From: Wolinella succinogenes DSM 1740
GTDB lineage: Bacteria; Campylobacterota; Campylobacteria; Campylobacterales; Helicobacteraceae
Direction of reading: 5' to 3'
NCBI RefSeq assembly: GCF_000196135.1
Contig: NC_005090.1
Location: forward strand, 1,436,001-1,500,000
Length of the DNA stretch: 64,000 bases
In this document: positions 62,971 to 64,000 of the stretch, one piece after another
Layout of the letters: every line of letters starts with the position of its first letter
Position numbering within the stretch: position 1 is the first letter of the stretch
Made by a program: the position numbers and the translations under genes
Notes under the pieces: generated by a model
The model's database searches: none
Told to the model about the DNA's origin: nothing
What the model saw: the letters and a program-made list of their open reading frames with translations, nothing else

Positions 62971-63392
62971 TCTTTTGTGTCCTTCTTTTGGTCTATCTCA
63001 ATCACTTCCACATCGATGATTCTCTCATCCCTTGGATACTCTTTAGGGGAGGGGCGATGGGGATAGAGGAGTCGGAATGCCATCCCTCCAAGCACCCCAA
63101 ACTGCAACATCACCCCCAAAAGATCACTCAAAACCCCTGGCAACATCAAGAGAATCGCCCCTACGATTCGCAAAAGATTGGCGCCAATAAACTCTCCCTC
63201 GGAGAGTTTTCCCGCTCGAAGCGCTAAGAAGGTCTCCTCTAAAGAGTAGCGAAAATTCACCAATATCACGCCGCCCACCAGACCGCTTAGAATAATCTCC
63301 GCAAAGAGCCCCACGCCTCCAATGGCTTCTCCTAGCTCTAGGGTGACTAGCACCTCCAAAAAGAGATAACCAAGGAGAATCCACCAAGGCAT
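62967..63392 (-). CDS. fxsA: FxsA-family membrane protein
   Basis: 141 residues, three to four TM helices, with [32 protein letters not shown] and [20 protein letters not shown] as the FxsA pattern, and a charged C-terminus. FxsA overexpression blocks phage T7 exclusion by F factor in E. coli; its normal role is unknown. It is coupled on both sides (proS stop TGATG, hemC start). Confidence 0.88.
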
Positions 63393-64000
63393 CAGAGCTC
63401 CAAGATTCGCCCAAGGATATCATCCGCCAAGACGATTCCTTTTTGGAGATTGGCTCGATTCACCAGCTCTACCTGCCCCTCTATAAGCCCCTTGCCTACA
63501 ATCACGGCGTAAGGAATTCCAAGCAGCTCAAAATCGGCCATCTTGGAGCCATAGCGCTCATCACGATCATCCAAAAGCACTTCGATTCCCTCTTTTTGCA
63601 AGGCATTGTAGAGATTCTCGGCATAGGCTTTTTGGGAGGGATCTTTGACATTAGAGACCACAATCACTAGATTAAAAGGGGCGGTTGATTTCGTCCAAAT
63701 GCATCCCTTTTCATCATGATGCTGCTCAATCACCGCCGCTAAAAGTCTAGAGACCCCAATCCCATAACATCCCATCACCAAAGGCTGACTTTTCCCCTCT
63801 GGATTGAGGAAATTTGCCCCTAGGGGCTCAGAGTAGCGAGTGCCCAACTGGAAGATATGCCCCACCTCGATTCCTTTTTTATAGGTCAGGCGCCCCTCGC
63901 AAAGAGGGCATCCATCCCCCTCTCCTACTTCGGCTAGATCTTTGTAAATGAGTCCCTCAAACTCGCCTAGATTGACCCCGACAAAGTGATGATCGCGCTC
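63392..64000 (-). CDS. proS: Prolyl-tRNA synthetase (3' part; gene runs off the right edge)
   Basis: C-terminal about 202 codons of class II Pro[26 protein letters not shown] lies just inside the window and belongs to the insertion (YbaK-type) domain end; then [43 protein letters not shown] (class II motif 3) and the anticodon domain ([29 protein letters not shown]). The presence of the ProRS insertion before motif 3 identifies the bacterial type. The 5' end is outside the window. Confidence 0.93.
   Translation of the reverse strand, partial: ERDHHFVGVNLGEFEGLIYKDLAEVGEGDGCPLCEGRLTYKKGIEVGHIFQLGTRYSEPLGANFLNPEGKSQPLVMGCYGIGVSRLLAAVIEQHHDEKGCIWTKSTAPFNLVIVVSNVKDPSQKAYAENLYNALQKEGIEVLLDDRDERYGSKMADFELLGIPYAVIVGKGLIEGQVELVNRANLQKGIVLADDILGRILEL

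Overview
The window is ordinary chromosome of a free-living or host-associated member of the Campylobacterota (epsilonproteobacteria). It most resembles Wolinella succinogenes / Helicobacteraceae. The evidence is a sigma-28-type flagellin promoter, a MagIII-type DNA glycosylase, an RdxA-like nitroreductase, a P19/FTR1 iron operon laid out as in Campylobacter, and a gene block (tgt, TrkA-like protein, aroB, MscS, MtaB, FtsH-like, BioV-like) in the order I recall from Helicobacter pylori HP0281-HP0287. Genus assignment is from memory of these families, not from a search. Genes are densely packed, with many 1-4 base stop/start overlaps. I see no rRNA, tRNA, CRISPR array, insertion sequence or prophage, and no stretch longer than about 300 bases without a gene.

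Layout. 1-1.5 kb: 5' part of topA (minus). 1.6-9.7 kb: flagellin with its own promoter and terminator, a TPR/glycosyltransferase-like protein, magIII, an rdxA-like gene, pepD, and a chemoreceptor whose zinc-binding C-terminal domain is out of frame. 9.6-18.4 kb: the H. pylori-like block. 18.4-23.1 kb: a soluble chemoreceptor, an exported protein, an OmpR-type two-component system and a divergent EF-hand protein. 23.2-26.5 kb: a frame-broken double hemerythrin, L-tartrate dehydratase (ttdA, ttdB) and a divergent GntR regulator. 26.5-38.7 kb: housekeeping and accessory genes on the minus strand, including ubiD, a photolyase, and an operon of cstA, a 'cory-CC-star' protein and an ArsA-like ATPase. 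38.8-43.1 kb: a phosphonate/phosphite-type ABC transporter (phnD, phnC, two phnE of which the first is frame-broken) with a HAD hydrolase. 43.2-45.5 kb: a methyltransferase and a PAS-GGDEF-EAL protein.

45.5-60.6 kb is an iron/metal island. An eight-gene minus-strand operon (FTR1 permease, P19, DUF2318-YHS membrane protein, two FtsX-type permeases, a LolD-type ATPase, two TlpA-type thioredoxin lipoproteins) matches the Campylobacter P19 iron-uptake system. Divergent from it lies a stand-alone protein related to the periplasmic domain of FTR1, translationally coupled to a membrane diguanylate cyclase. Convergent with that is a seven-gene operon: an HMA-like protein, a membrane-anchored ferritin-like protein, three small membrane proteins, a P1B-type ATPase with an SCA motif in place of CPC, and one more small membrane protein. 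This combination suggests a ferrosome-like iron-storage compartment and is the best candidate here for an incompletely described system. 60.8-64 kb: a porin with an operator-like inverted repeat, then hemC, fxsA and the 3' part of proS.

A recurring feature is frame disruption at or near short homopolymers: extra C in the chemoreceptor, A6 in the hemerythrin, G6 in phnE1, and possibly a T8 tract at the end of the P-type ATPase gene. These may be true pseudogenes, contingency loci or sequence errors; read data would decide.
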